Below are positions 45,763 to 54,813 of a DNA stretch of 64,000 nucleotides, piece by piece (position 1 is the first letter of the stretch; each line of letters opens with the position of its first letter). The position numbers and the translations under genes are program-made. The notes beneath the pieces were generated by a model. The model saw only the letters and a list, made by a program, of their open reading frames with translations. It was not told the DNA's origin and made no database searches. The DNA comes from Phaeobacter sp. 22II1-1F12B (GTDB lineage: Bacteria > Pseudomonadota > Alphaproteobacteria > Rhodobacterales > Rhodobacteraceae), in NCBI RefSeq assembly GCF_002210165.1, contig NZ_AQQP01000003.1, positions 248,001-312,000 of the forward strand, read 5' to 3'.

Positions 45763-46723
45763 CGATATTCGCGTATTGGTTGCCGGTGTTGTTATCCGGC
45801 TTGGACCAGTCGCGCTTAACCCCAAGGTACAGCAGTACCGCCGCCGCGATGAAGATCGACGAATAGGTCCCGACGATAATGCCCCAGATCATCGCAAAGA
45901 CGAAACCGCGGATCACGTCGCCGCCCAGTGCGATCAGCGCGAACAGCGCCAGAAGCGTGGTCAGCGAGGTCATCACGGTACGGCTGAGCGTTTCGTTGAT
46001 CGAGATGTTCAGGACTTCTTTCAGCGGGCGGTTCTTGTACTTGCGCAGGTTTTCACGCACCCGGTCAAAGACCACCACCGTATCGTTCAGCGAATAGCCG
46101 ACAATGGTCAGCAACGCCGCGATGATCGCCAGATCGAACTTGATCTGAAGTTCGGAAAACACACCGATGGTCAGGATCACGTCATGGATCAGGGCAACCA
46201 CAGCCCCAAGGGCAAACTGCCATTCGAACCGTAGCCAGACATAGATCAGCACCGCACCAATAGCGAGCGCGACCGCCTGAACCGCCGTCCATATCAGCTC
46301 TCCCGAGACCTTGGGCCCAACGGATTCAACCGACACGAACTGGATGTCGGGCACGATGGCCGAAAGCGCGTCCTCGACCGACTGGATCAGTTCGGCGCTG
46401 ACCGCTTCCTGATCGTCCTGCGCCTGAATGCGGATCATCGCCACGTGTTGATCGGCATCGAATGTCGGGTCGAACACCTCGGAAATGGTGATGTCTCCAA
46501 GGTTCAGCGCGGTGAGCGCATCGCGATAGGCAGCGATATCCAGATCGGTGCTGCTTTCGGTCCGGATGGTCGTGCCGCCCCGGAAATCGATGCCGTAGTT
46601 GAGACCACGCACACCAAAGGAGACAGCCGCCAGCACGATCAGCACCATCGAGATGCCGAACCAGAGTTTCCAGCGCTGGAAGAAATCGATCTTTGTATCT
46701 TCGGGGATCAGTTTCAGCCGCAT
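45755..46723 (-). CDS. secF: Protein translocase subunit SecF
   Basis: The product has 322 residues with six membrane helices. Family motifs GIDFRGGTTIRTES, the RND-like VALIHDVILTIGVFSEL, TIVGYSLNDTVVVFDRVRENLRKYK and RTVMTSLTTLLALFALIALGGDVIRGF are present. SecDF uses the proton motive force to complete translocation. It starts one base after the secD stop. Confidence 0.97.
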   Translation of the reverse strand: MRLKLIPEDTKIDFFQRWKLWFGISMVLIVLAAVSFGVRGLNYGIDFRGGTTIRTESSTDLDIAAYRDALTALNLGDITISEVFDPTFDADQHVAMIRIQAQDDQEAVSAELIQSVEDALSAIVPDIQFVSVESVGPKVSGELIWTAVQAVALAIGAVLIYVWLRFEWQFALGAVVALIHDVILTIGVFSELQIKFDLAIIAALLTIVGYSLNDTVVVFDRVRENLRKYKNRPLKEVLNISINETLSRTVMTSLTTLLALFALIALGGDVIRGFVFAMIWGIIVGTYSSIFIAAAVLLYLGVKRDWSKPDNNTGNQYANIDA

Positions 46724-46724
46724 G

Positions 46725-48386
46725 TCAAACCTCGATTGTCTTGGGACGGCGGCGTTCGAACCACATGACGATCAGCAGCCGCGTGACAAAGATCGCCGTA
46801 AAGACCGAGGTCATAATGCCAAGACCCAGCGTGATCGCGAACCCCCGCACCGGGCCGGAGCCCATGACAAAGAGGATCACGGCCGTGATGAACGTGGTGA
46901 TGTTCGCGTCAAGAATTGCCGACAGGGCTTTTTCGTAGCCAAGCTCAATGGCCCGTGCCGGACCGCGCGCGGTCTTGAGCTCTTCACGGATACGCTCGAA
47001 AATCAGCACGTTGGCGTCCACTGCCATACCGACCGTCAGCACGATCCCGGCGATGCCAGGCAGGGTCAGCGTCGCCCCCATGAGCGACAGCGCCGCAAAC
47101 AGGATCACGATGTTGAGGATCAGCGCAATATTGGCAAAGACCCCGAACAGCCCGTAGCTCAGCACCATAAAGACAAGCACCGCGACAAAGGCGACCGCCG
47201 TGGCGATCTTGCCCGCATCGATGCTGTCCTGCCCAAGTTCCGGACCGATGGTCCGCTCTTCAAGGAAGGTCAGCTCGGCCGGCAGGGCACCAGCGCGCAG
47301 CAGCACCGCAAGGTTGGTGCTTTCCTCGACTGTAAAGCGACCGGTGATAATACCCGAACCGCCGGGTATATGGCTTTGAATGACCGGAGCGCTGATTACC
47401 TCGTCATCCAGCACGATGGCAAAGGGCTGGCCGATGTTCTCAAGCGTGTAGTCGCCAAATTTGCGCGCACCGGTCGTGTTAAATCGGAAGTTCACCGCCG
47501 GGCGGCCGTTTTGGTCAAAAGACGGCTGCGCGTCGACCAGTTCGTCGCCCGAAACCACGGGTGCGGTTTCGATGGTGTAATACTGGCCTTCCTCGTCAAG
47601 CGACGGCACGACCATCTCACCGGGACCGGCATTGGCCTCGGGGTCACCGCCGCGCGAGATGACCGGGTTAAAGGTCAGACGGGCGGTGGTGCCGATGATC
47701 TCTTTCAGCTCGCTGGCGCTGCCGATGCCGGGCACCTGGATAAGGATCCGGTCCGCGCCCTGCCGCTGAATCGTGGGTTCGCGGGTGCCGACCGCGTCGA
47801 TCCGGCGCCGGATGATCTCCAGCGCCTGACGCACGGTGCGATCGTCCGAAGCGCGCTGCTCGGCCTCGGAGAGGGTCACAACAAGGATATCGCCCTGCCC
47901 GCTGACCACGTAATCTGTCGAACCCACACCGCTAAGCGACTGAATTGGCTGGGCAAGTCCACGAACCACTTCAAGCGCGCGGGCCATCCCGTCGGGGTTG
48001 CCGATGCGCACGCGAAGCTCTTCCGGTGGCGAAGGTACACGGCGCACGCCGCCCACCGTATCGCGTTCCGGGCGCAGGGCATCGCGCAGGCTGGGCCAGA
48101 ACCCTTCAAGCCGCGTCGCGTAAACCTCGGCGACCTGCACCTCGGCAAGCAGATGCGCACCGCCGCGCAGGTCAAGCCCGAGGTTCACAAGGTCGGTCGG
48201 CGCCCATGAGGGCCACTGGGCCTCGGCCGCAAGCAGATCGGGGTTCTCGCCGCGCACCTCGATGGCGGCAACCGCGTCGTTATGGGTTTCGACGCGCGTA
48301 TAGAACGCGTTGGGCAGAGCGAATATCAGACCGGCGGCACAGACCAGCCAGATCAGTACCCGCTTCCAAAGATCGATGTAGAGCAT
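46725..48386 (-). CDS. secD: Protein translocase subunit SecD
   Basis: The product has 553 residues. LGLDLRGGAHLLAEV, the long periplasmic P1 region, then six membrane helices with LGQDSIDAGKIATAVAFVAVLVFM, GMAVDANVLIFERIREELK and TLGLGIMTSVFTAIFVTRLLI are SecD signatures. It works with SecF and YajC at the SecYEG channel. The ATG at 48386 lies 33 bases after the yajC stop. Confidence 0.97.
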   Translation of the reverse strand: MLYIDLWKRVLIWLVCAAGLIFALPNAFYTRVETHNDAVAAIEVRGENPDLLAAEAQWPSWAPTDLVNLGLDLRGGAHLLAEVQVAEVYATRLEGFWPSLRDALRPERDTVGGVRRVPSPPEELRVRIGNPDGMARALEVVRGLAQPIQSLSGVGSTDYVVSGQGDILVVTLSEAEQRASDDRTVRQALEIIRRRIDAVGTREPTIQRQGADRILIQVPGIGSASELKEIIGTTARLTFNPVISRGGDPEANAGPGEMVVPSLDEEGQYYTIETAPVVSGDELVDAQPSFDQNGRPAVNFRFNTTGARKFGDYTLENIGQPFAIVLDDEVISAPVIQSHIPGGSGIITGRFTVEESTNLAVLLRAGALPAELTFLEERTIGPELGQDSIDAGKIATAVAFVAVLVFMVLSYGLFGVFANIALILNIVILFAALSLMGATLTLPGIAGIVLTVGMAVDANVLIFERIREELKTARGPARAIELGYEKALSAILDANITTFITAVILFVMGSGPVRGFAITLGLGIMTSVFTAIFVTRLLIVMWFERRRPKTIEV

Positions 48387-48419
48387 TGCCCTGCCTTTTC
48401 AGATGGTTACAGAGCCGCT

Positions 48420-48704
48420 TTACTTCGCCGGTTCGGTCTTGGACGTCACGTTGGCGATGGTCGATTTCACGACGCGCACCTTCACGCCCTCGGCGATTTC
48501 GACTTCGACTTCACCGTCTTCCTTGACCTTGGTGACCTTACCGATGATCCCGCCCTGCGTGATGATCTGGTCGCCCCGGCGCACGGCTTCGACCATGGCC
48601 TGATGCTCTTTCACCTTCTTCTGCTGGGGACGGATCAGCAGGAAATACATGATCGCGAAAATCAGGATCAGCGGGAGAAACTGGGCGATTGCGCCACCTT
48701 CCAT
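48420..48704 (-). CDS. yajC: Preprotein translocase subunit YajC
   Basis: The product has 94 residues: one membrane helix (FLPLILIFAIMYFLLIRPQQKK, residues 9-30, cited without the last residues) and a cytoplasmic beta domain (GDQIITQGGIIGKVTKVKEDG). It heads the sec-ccm run. The start at 48704 has AAAGGAAG five bases upstream; the longer upstream frame is not coding. Confidence 0.96.
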   Translation of the reverse strand: MEGGAIAQFLPLILIFAIMYFLLIRPQQKKVKEHQAMVEAVRRGDQIITQGGIIGKVTKVKEDGEVEVEIAEGVKVRVVKSTIANVTSKTEPAK

Positions 48705-49142
48705 GGGGTCTTCCTTTTGTTGTCTGGGCCGGGGACTCCCCCCGCGAATTTGGCCGGAACCTATGCGTTGAGGGGGGGCAATGCAAGGCGGGGAAACCGG
48801 GAAAACAGGGGGGTGACAACTGTACACACCCCGTACACCCCCTGTACACCGCCGCGCTGCGGCGAAATCCGCGGGATGACGCCCCGGGATGACCTTGCGG
48901 AATGTCGTTTTGCGGGCCCCGGGCGCGCGCCCGCTTCTTAACATGAAACCGACCTCGGCGCTTCCCGCCCGATTGACGCTTTTCACCGCGCAACGGGTAC
49001 CCAAGCGTTTGTCCGATCTCGAAAAACCTTGATGGGAGGCAAAGGCAGGCCCTACACCTGTTACATATTGAACGATTTCCCTGCGCAAGAATTTGACCGG
49101 CAGTGCACGCGGCCCTGCCCTGATCCGGAAAGGAATTAGACA
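48705..49142. other. 438-base divergent intergenic region between yajC and the ASST-like gene
   Basis: This region holds promoters for the minus-strand sec-ccm operon and the plus-strand gene at 49143. No gene is seen. It contains three phased TGTACAC-type repeats and, near the 49143 end, a TTGAACG...TTGACC stretch that could be promoter elements. Nothing else was recognised. Confidence 0.5.
48821..48853. repeat. Three 11-bp direct repeats (T/C)GTACAC
   Basis: (T/C)GTACAC occurs at 48821, 48832 and 48843, an exact 11-base period, close to one DNA helix turn. The units are TGTACACACCC, CGTACACCCCC and TGTACACCGCC. It may be a binding array on one face of the helix or a simple slippage product. 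Confidence 0.45.
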
Positions 49143-50417
49143 GTGTCCAAACGGGAGAAGATCATCCCCCTCGCGAGCCTTGCGCTCCTCGTTACGTTAT
49201 TGGTCTTTCTGAGCGGGTTCGCCTTTCGCCATTACCACATCTGGCCGACCCGTGATCTTCTTTTGCTGCGCCAACAGTTCGAGTTTTACCGCCGTTTCGG
49301 ACATTGGGGCCGCGAGAACCAATTCATGAAAGCGAATGTCACCAGCGGCGCCCCCCGGGCCGTTGTGAAGGACGCCGGTGAGGTCATGCCGGGCTACCGC
49401 GCGATCATGGGCTTTGACGTCGCGCTTGAAACCTATTCCGTTCGGCTGCTCGATCCGGCGGGGGAACAGGTCCATGTCTGGCCGACCAGCTACCGCGCGC
49501 TTTCCGGTGACACCGAAGCCACGCATGAAATCAACCCGCATGGCATGCAGATGATGCCCGACGGCAGCATCGTCGTGAATTTCGCCAAGGGCGGCCCGCT
49601 GATGGCGCGTATCGATGCCTGTGGAGAGCCGCTCTGGACGCGCGAGGGGGTCTATCATCATTCCATAGACATAGACGATGACGGGACGCTCTGGACATGG
49701 TTCAGCCCGGATACCGTCAGCAGCCCGCTCCAGAGCATCCTGCAGATGGACGCGGAAACCGGCGAACATCTGCGCGAGATTTCCATGGAGGAGGTACAGG
49801 CCGCGTCCGAGCGGAACGCGGTCATGCTCGCCCTGCCCGACGGTTACAAGTTGTCACCGGTGCGCGAGATCCGGCGCGGGCTGGAGGACGATATCTTTCA
49901 TCCCAATGACGTCGAACCGCTGCGCCGTGAATTTGCACCGGCCTTCCCGGATTTCAGCCCGGGCGATCTGCTGATCAGCCTGCGCGAGCTGGACCTCGTC
50001 GCCGTGCTCGACCCCGAAAGCCTTGCCTTCAAATGGACCGCCTATGGGCCTTGGATCCGCCAGCACGACCCGGATTTCACCGAGACGGGGCGCATCGAGA
50101 TCTATGATAATGCCACCGGGCGCGGGCGGTCGGGGATCATTTCGGTCGATCCGGCAACGGGCGATATCCGGCGTTTCCATACACCGCCGGACTCCGCGTG
50201 GTACAGCCCGTGGCAGGGAAAACAGCAGCGCCTCCCCTCGGGCGCGCACCTGATCGCCGTCCCGACGCAAGGCCGCGTGGTCGAGATTTCCGAGGACGGA
50301 GAGATCGTGTTCGAGTTCAACAATATCGCGGGCGACGGCGTGAACGCGAGCGTGTTCAACGCGGTGTGGCTGCCGGAGGATTATTACGAAACGGTCCCGA
50401 GTTGCGCAGCGGAGTGA
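49143..50417 (+). CDS. Arylsulfotransferase-like (ASST) membrane-anchored beta-propeller protein
   Basis: The product has 424 residues. One N-terminal membrane helix (IIPLASLALLVTLLVFLSGF, about residues 7-26) is followed by a periplasmic region with the Arylsulfotran_2 pattern: THEINPHGMQMMPDGSIVVNFAKGG, HHSIDIDDDGTLWTWF, FHPNDVEPLR, DLLISLRELDLVAVLDPESLAFKW, HDPDF and FEFNN. In relatives a histidine is the sulfuryl acceptor; whether this one is a sulfotransferase is not shown. It has a GTG start with AAGGAA upstream. It is monocistronic. Confidence 0.72.
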   Translation: MSKREKIIPLASLALLVTLLVFLSGFAFRHYHIWPTRDLLLLRQQFEFYRRFGHWGRENQFMKANVTSGAPRAVVKDAGEVMPGYRAIMGFDVALETYSVRLLDPAGEQVHVWPTSYRALSGDTEATHEINPHGMQMMPDGSIVVNFAKGGPLMARIDACGEPLWTREGVYHHSIDIDDDGTLWTWFSPDTVSSPLQSILQMDAETGEHLREISMEEVQAASERNAVMLALPDGYKLSPVREIRRGLEDDIFHPNDVEPLRREFAPAFPDFSPGDLLISLRELDLVAVLDPESLAFKWTAYGPWIRQHDPDFTETGRIEIYDNATGRGRSGIISVDPATGDIRRFHTPPDSAWYSPWQGKQQRLPSGAHLIAVPTQGRVVEISEDGEIVFEFNNIAGDGVNASVFNAVWLPEDYYETVPSCAAE

Positions 50418-50498
50418 ACGGGCCGGACTCCTGACATTCCGGGCTTGGCAGTGATGCGGCTTGGCGTCATGGTAATAGCCAGGGGGTATTATCCATAA

Positions 50499-52331
50499 AT
50501 GTCAAAGGCGCTCGAAAAACAAAGGGAAAGGCTTCGCAATCGTCTCGGTTCGAGCGAAATCAATTTCGCGCGCCAAGAAGCCTCTATCAAACAAGCTAAT
50601 GAGACGACACGCACCGCCAAAGGCATATGGTTTGGGTTGCTAGCCTATATGGCATTTGTCGGTGTCACGTTAATGGGCGTCGAAGATGTCGATTTCTTCA
50701 TTCCTGAACGCCAGACAACGCTGCCACTGGTAAATGTCGCCGTGCCGACATTTCTGTTCATGGCCATCGCGCCCGTTCTCGGCGCGCTTGTCTATGCCTA
50801 CTTTCACATGCACCTGATGAAACACTGGGAAGCCCTTGCAAAACTCCCTCCTCGGTTTCAGGGCGATCCAATTTCCGATCATATAACACCGTGGTTGGTA
50901 AGCGACTTTGCATTAGCACTGCGGAATGACGATGCCATACCGCTAAGGCCGCTTCGTGAAGCGACGAACCTTGTAAACATATTCCTAGCGTTTGTCGGCA
51001 CGCCGCTCCTCTTGCTGGCTTTCTGGTGGCGTTCCGCCGTCCCCCATTATGAATGGCTGACCCTGTTCGTAAACGGCGGATCGTTTCTTTTTTCCGTTGT
51101 ATTGGGGCTTGTAAGTTGGAAACGGCTTGCCACTCTGATGAAAGACAACAAAGCAAGCCCAAGCCGATTGAGCCGACGGACGCGAAGAAACATCATAGTA
51201 TTCGCGATACTCATCACACTGGTCGGGTGGTTCCGTACCGAGGGAAGCCTTGCGCAATATGCCCGCGACATTGGTATTTCCAAGGAAACCATAGCCTCTA
51301 ATATGATTTTTCAAGCCCCTTTTCCCGGACTGATTTTAGAGGCAAATTTGCAAGGCGTGAATTTTGCGAATGTGCCAGATAATTGGATGACCCCTGAACA
51401 GGACAGGATCGCCTATCGCCCCCGTTGGTGCTCGGATAAAGGACTGCATCCCAGTATCTGTGGAAAGGGACAGTCATTGGATGAACAGCAAACTCTGGTC
51501 CTTTCGATTCAACGCAACAAATACTGCGAAGAATTGGCGAAAATAGAACTTGAAAAAATTAAGTGCCAGTCTCTCTTTCTAGAGTTCGAAACCGAGTTTT
51601 CTTCGGATTGGGAGCGACAATGGAATCTAAAGCTTCATAAAATTCTTTCGTTTGATTTCGGAAATGCCGATCTGCAACACGCGAACCTTGTAGACGCGCA
51701 GTTGCACGCGGCGGACCTCAGCCGGGCGCAGTTACAGGGGGCGGACCTCAGCCGGGCGCAGTTACAGGGGGCGGACCTAAGCGGGGCGCAGGTGCAGGGC
51801 GCGCGCCTCGGCGGGGCGCAGTTGCAGGGGGCGGACCTCTTTGGGGCGCAATTGCAGGGGGCGAAACTGTGGAATGCGTGGTTGCAAGGGGCGCATGTCC
51901 AGAGAGCGCAGTTTCAGGGAGCGGAATTCAGTGGGGCGCAGTTGCAAGGGATTTACCTTTTCGACGCGCAGTTTCAAAATGCGTACTTCTTGGAAGCGCA
52001 ATTTCAAGGAACGCACTTCTCGTCGGCACAGTTGCAGGGAGCATACCTCTACCAAGCACAGTTCGACGCTTCAACCTCTCTGAGCGCGGTACTACTTCGA
52101 GGTGCCGCGCTCAGAGAGGTTGATTTTACAGTTATACCCGATTTTGAGATCGATCTTAGCGAAGTATTCGGCGACTCAACTGTCGAATTCCCGGAAGGCG
52201 TCGTGGCGCCTAATCGGTTCAATCGCACATATGAATCCGATTACGATTTCGAAAAAGCCTGGCACACCTTCCAGAAAGAGATCGGGTTCGACCCGGACGA
52301 CCCTTCTACATGGGACAAGCGCAAGGACTGA
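50499..52331 (+). CDS. Membrane-anchored pentapeptide-repeat protein
   Basis: The product has 610 residues. The N-terminal half has about five membrane helices (roughly 42-60, 80-104, 158-174, 185-205 and 230-250) and a cytoplasmic or periplasmic segment with four cysteines (PRWCSDKGLHPSICGKG, NKYCEELA, KIKCQS). The C-terminal part (about residues 388-545) is an array of A(D/N)LXX pentapeptides (ADLSRAQLQGADLSRAQLQG), which fold as a right-handed quadrilateral helix. The gene is markedly poorer in GC than its neighbours outside the repeats, which suggests horizontal acquisition. No partner gene is adjacent. Function unknown. Confidence 0.8.
   Translation: MSKALEKQRERLRNRLGSSEINFARQEASIKQANETTRTAKGIWFGLLAYMAFVGVTLMGVEDVDFFIPERQTTLPLVNVAVPTFLFMAIAPVLGALVYAYFHMHLMKHWEALAKLPPRFQGDPISDHITPWLVSDFALALRNDDAIPLRPLREATNLVNIFLAFVGTPLLLLAFWWRSAVPHYEWLTLFVNGGSFLFSVVLGLVSWKRLATLMKDNKASPSRLSRRTRRNIIVFAILITLVGWFRTEGSLAQYARDIGISKETIASNMIFQAPFPGLILEANLQGVNFANVPDNWMTPEQDRIAYRPRWCSDKGLHPSICGKGQSLDEQQTLVLSIQRNKYCEELAKIELEKIKCQSLFLEFETEFSSDWERQWNLKLHKILSFDFGNADLQHANLVDAQLHAADLSRAQLQGADLSRAQLQGADLSGAQVQGARLGGAQLQGADLFGAQLQGAKLWNAWLQGAHVQRAQFQGAEFSGAQLQGIYLFDAQFQNAYFLEAQFQGTHFSSAQLQGAYLYQAQFDASTSLSAVLLRGAALREVDFTVIPDFEIDLSEVFGDSTVEFPEGVVAPNRFNRTYESDYDFEKAWHTFQKEIGFDPDDPSTWDKRKD
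51711..51770 (+). repeat. Exact tandem 30-bp duplication in the pentapeptide array
   Basis: Bases 51711-51740 and 51741-51770 are identical at all 30 positions (two pentapeptides, ADLSRAQLQG). Neighbouring units are diverged, so this duplication is recent and shows the array can grow by slippage. Confidence 0.85.
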
Positions 52332-52404
52332 GCCTCCCCCTACCCTCCTCTTCCAACATGAGGCATAAGGCGGCGAACCGACTCATGGATCCGAGGACCA
52401 AGAC

Positions 52405-53697
52405 ATGCATGACATTCGTGCCATTCGCGAAAACCCCGAAGCTTTCGACGCCGCTCTGGCGCGGCGGGGGGATGCGGGGGTGTCATCGGAGCTGCTTGCG
52501 CTTGATGGCGAGCGCCGGGCGCGGATACAGGCGGCCGAAGAGGCGCAAGCCGAGCAGAACCGGGCCTCGAAACTGGTAGGGGCGGCCAAGGCCAAGGGGG
52601 ACGAGGCCGAGTTCGAGCGGCTGCGCGCGCTGGTCTCCGAGAAAAAATCGCAAGTGGCGGAGATGCAGGCCGAGGCCAAGGAGCTGGACGCCAAGCTGAG
52701 CGATATGCTGGCGCGCATCGCCAACCTGCCCGCGAGCGATGTACCCGATGGCGGTGGCGAAGAGGATAATGTCGAGGTGAAGCGCTGGGGCGACCAGCCT
52801 GCGTTCGATTTCACGCCCAAGGAGCATTACGAGATCGCGGGCGTCGCGGCCTCGATGGATTTCGAGCTGGCGGCGAAGATTTCCGGCTCGCGCTTTGTGA
52901 TGCTCAAGGGGGCGGTGGCACGGATTCACCGGGCGCTGGCGCAGTTCATGATCGACACGCATGTGGATGAGAACGGGCTGACCGAGATGAACTCGCCCGT
53001 GCTTGTGCGCGACGAGGCGATGTATGGCACGGACAAGCTGCCGAAATTCGGCGAGGACAGCTATCAGACCACGAATGGGTGGTGGCTGGTGCCGACATCC
53101 GAGGTGCCGCTGACCTATAGCGTGGCGGGCGATATTCTGGACACGGGCGCGCTGCCGGTGCGGATGACGGCGCATACGCTGTGCTTCCGCTCCGAAGCGG
53201 GGAGCGCGGGCAAGGATACGGCGGGAATGCTGCGCCAGCACCAGTTCGAGAAGGTCGAGATGGTGTCGGTGACCCATCCGGACGAGAGCGACGCGGAGCA
53301 GAAGCGGATGCTGGGCTGTGCCGAGGGTCTGCTGGAGAAGCTTGGCATTCCCTATCGCACGGTGATTCTCTGCACCGGCGACATGGGGTTCGGCGCAAAG
53401 CGGACCTATGACATCGAAGCGTGGCTGCCGGGTCAGGATGCGTATCGCGAGATCTCCTCGGTCTCGACCACGGGCGATTTCCAGGCGCGGCGGATGAACG
53501 CGCGGTTCCGTCCCGAGGGTGGCGGCAAGCCCGAGTTCGTGCATACGCTGAACGGGTCCGGCCTTGCCGTGGGGCGCTGCCTGATCGCGGTGCTGGAGAA
53601 CGGCCAGCAGGCGGATGGCTCGGTCAAGCTGCCCGAGGTTCTGGCGCCCTATCTGGGCGGCAAGACCGTGCTGAGCGCCAAGGGCACCCTGTCATGA
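52405..53697 (+). CDS. serS: Seryl-tRNA synthetase
   Basis: The product has 430 residues. It has an N-terminal coiled-coil arm (about residues 30-105, [19 protein letters not shown] ... [15 protein letters not shown]) and the class II catalytic domain with [35 protein letters not shown] (motif 2) and [20 protein letters not shown] (motif 3). [21 protein letters not shown] is the serine-specific loop; the usual Cys of SNCGDFQ is Thr here. Length matches SerRS. It precedes the TspO-like gene with an ATGA overlap. Confidence 0.97.
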   Translation: MHDIRAIRENPEAFDAALARRGDAGVSSELLALDGERRARIQAAEEAQAEQNRASKLVGAAKAKGDEAEFERLRALVSEKKSQVAEMQAEAKELDAKLSDMLARIANLPASDVPDGGGEEDNVEVKRWGDQPAFDFTPKEHYEIAGVAASMDFELAAKISGSRFVMLKGAVARIHRALAQFMIDTHVDENGLTEMNSPVLVRDEAMYGTDKLPKFGEDSYQTTNGWWLVPTSEVPLTYSVAGDILDTGALPVRMTAHTLCFRSEAGSAGKDTAGMLRQHQFEKVEMVSVTHPDESDAEQKRMLGCAEGLLEKLGIPYRTVILCTGDMGFGAKRTYDIEAWLPGQDAYREISSVSTTGDFQARRMNARFRPEGGGKPEFVHTLNGSGLAVGRCLIAVLENGQQADGSVKLPEVLAPYLGGKTVLSAKGTLS

Positions 53698-54404
53698 GAC
53701 GCCTGCCCGAGCCGATGGCATGGGTGGTCGCGGCAGCGACGGTGGCTTTCGTCGCCTCGCCGCTGCTGACGCCCGGGTTTCGCGGGTTCGAGTCCGGGCA
53801 ATTCCCGGTGCCGCAGGTCGATCCGATGGTGCAGCCTTCGGGCTATGCGTTTTCGATCTGGGGCGTGATCTATGCGTGGTTGCTGATCAGCGCGGTCTTT
53901 GGGCTGATCTGGCGCGGAAATGCGCCGGACTGGCTGGCGATGCGGCCCGCACTTGCGGCCTCGGTCGGGGTGGGTGCGGCATGGCTGCCGGTGGCAGAGG
54001 TCGCTCCCCTGCCCGCGACGGTGCTGATCTGGATCATGCTGGGCACCGCGCTAGTGGCGCTGCGCCGGGCGCCGTTGCTTGATATCGGCTGGGCGCGCGC
54101 GCCGCTGGGGCTGTATGCAGGCTGGCTGACGGCCGCGTCCTGCGTGGCGCTGGGGATTGTGCTGGCGGGCTATGGGCTGACGAGCGAGCGGGAGGCGGCG
54201 ATTGTCGCTCTGCTGCTGGCGCTGGTCATTGCCATTTTCGTGCTGCGTCGTACGGGGAGTTCCCCCGCCTACGGGATCGCCGTGGTCTGGGCGCTGATCG
54301 GGGTGGCAGTGTCGAACTGGGGCGGCAATCCGGCGGTTTTCTGGCTGGCAGCCATAGGCGCGCTGGTGATCGCTGTGCCGACGCTTTGGCGGCTGACGGG
54401 CTGA
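53694..54404 (+). CDS. TspO/MBR-like tryptophan-rich membrane protein
   Basis: The product has 236 residues with about six or seven membrane helices. It carries [26 protein letters not shown], resembling the first helices of the TspO/MBR-related family. The similarity is moderate, so it may be an unassigned membrane protein. The ATG overlaps the serS TGA, and the VOC gene starts four bases after its stop, giving a serS-led operon. Confidence 0.5.
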   Translation: MRRLPEPMAWVVAAATVAFVASPLLTPGFRGFESGQFPVPQVDPMVQPSGYAFSIWGVIYAWLLISAVFGLIWRGNAPDWLAMRPALAASVGVGAAWLPVAEVAPLPATVLIWIMLGTALVALRRAPLLDIGWARAPLGLYAGWLTAASCVALGIVLAGYGLTSEREAAIVALLLALVIAIFVLRRTGSSPAYGIAVVWALIGVAVSNWGGNPAVFWLAAIGALVIAVPTLWRLTG

Positions 54405-54408
54405 GGCT

Positions 54409-54765
54409 GTGACAAAACTTGGCCGCGCAATTCTCTATTGCCGTCAGGTTGAGGAGACCGCTGCCTTTTACGAGAGCCATTTCGGGTATCAGGTGTCGCA
54501 TGATCCGACGGATCGGATCGTGGAGTTGCGCCCTCCCGGCGACGGTTTGGTTCTGCTCTTGCACCCTGCTGGCAAGGGGCAAAAACAGGGTCAGGTGCAA
54601 CTCAAGATGGTCTTTGACGTCGAGGACGTTCCGACGTTTCGCGCTGCACTTATGGAGAGCGGTGTCGATGTCGGGCCTCTGCACCATGCGGACGGTTATG
54701 TCTTTGCCAATCTGAAAGACCCGAGCGGCAATGCCCTGTCGATTTCCGGACGGGCATTTAGGTAG
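54409..54765 (+). CDS. VOC-superfamily (glyoxalase-like) protein
   Basis: The product has 118 residues with a GTG start. The beta-alpha-beta-beta-beta fold is visible in LGRAILYCRQVEETAAFYESHFGYQV, PGDGLVLLLHP and DGYVFANLKDPSGNALSISG. VOC proteins bind a metal and act as lyases, isomerases or dioxygenases, or as resistance proteins; the substrate is unknown. It begins four bases after the TspO-like stop. Confidence 0.82.
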   Translation: MTKLGRAILYCRQVEETAAFYESHFGYQVSHDPTDRIVELRPPGDGLVLLLHPAGKGQKQGQVQLKMVFDVEDVPTFRAALMESGVDVGPLHHADGYVFANLKDPSGNALSISGRAFR

Positions 54766-54770
54766 AGAAG

Positions 54771-54798
54771 CGGTCCGCGCGTCCTGACGAACGGACCG
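54771..54798. terminator. Dyad after the VOC gene
   Basis: CGGTCCG (54771-54777) and CGGACCG (54792-54798) are perfect complements between two convergent genes. There is no T run, so it is only a possible terminator. Confidence 0.35.
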
Positions 54799-54813
54799 AC
54801 GTCAATTCCCCGA

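Noticed and set aside
46599-48209. A 536-codon open frame antisense to secD
   Set aside because: It is very rich in His, Arg and Gln like other shadows in GC-rich DNA; secD is certain.
51680-52070. The repeat array looks like a CRISPR or minisatellite
   Set aside because: The units are 15 bases in frame, encode pentapeptides, and have no spacers, so it is a protein repeat.
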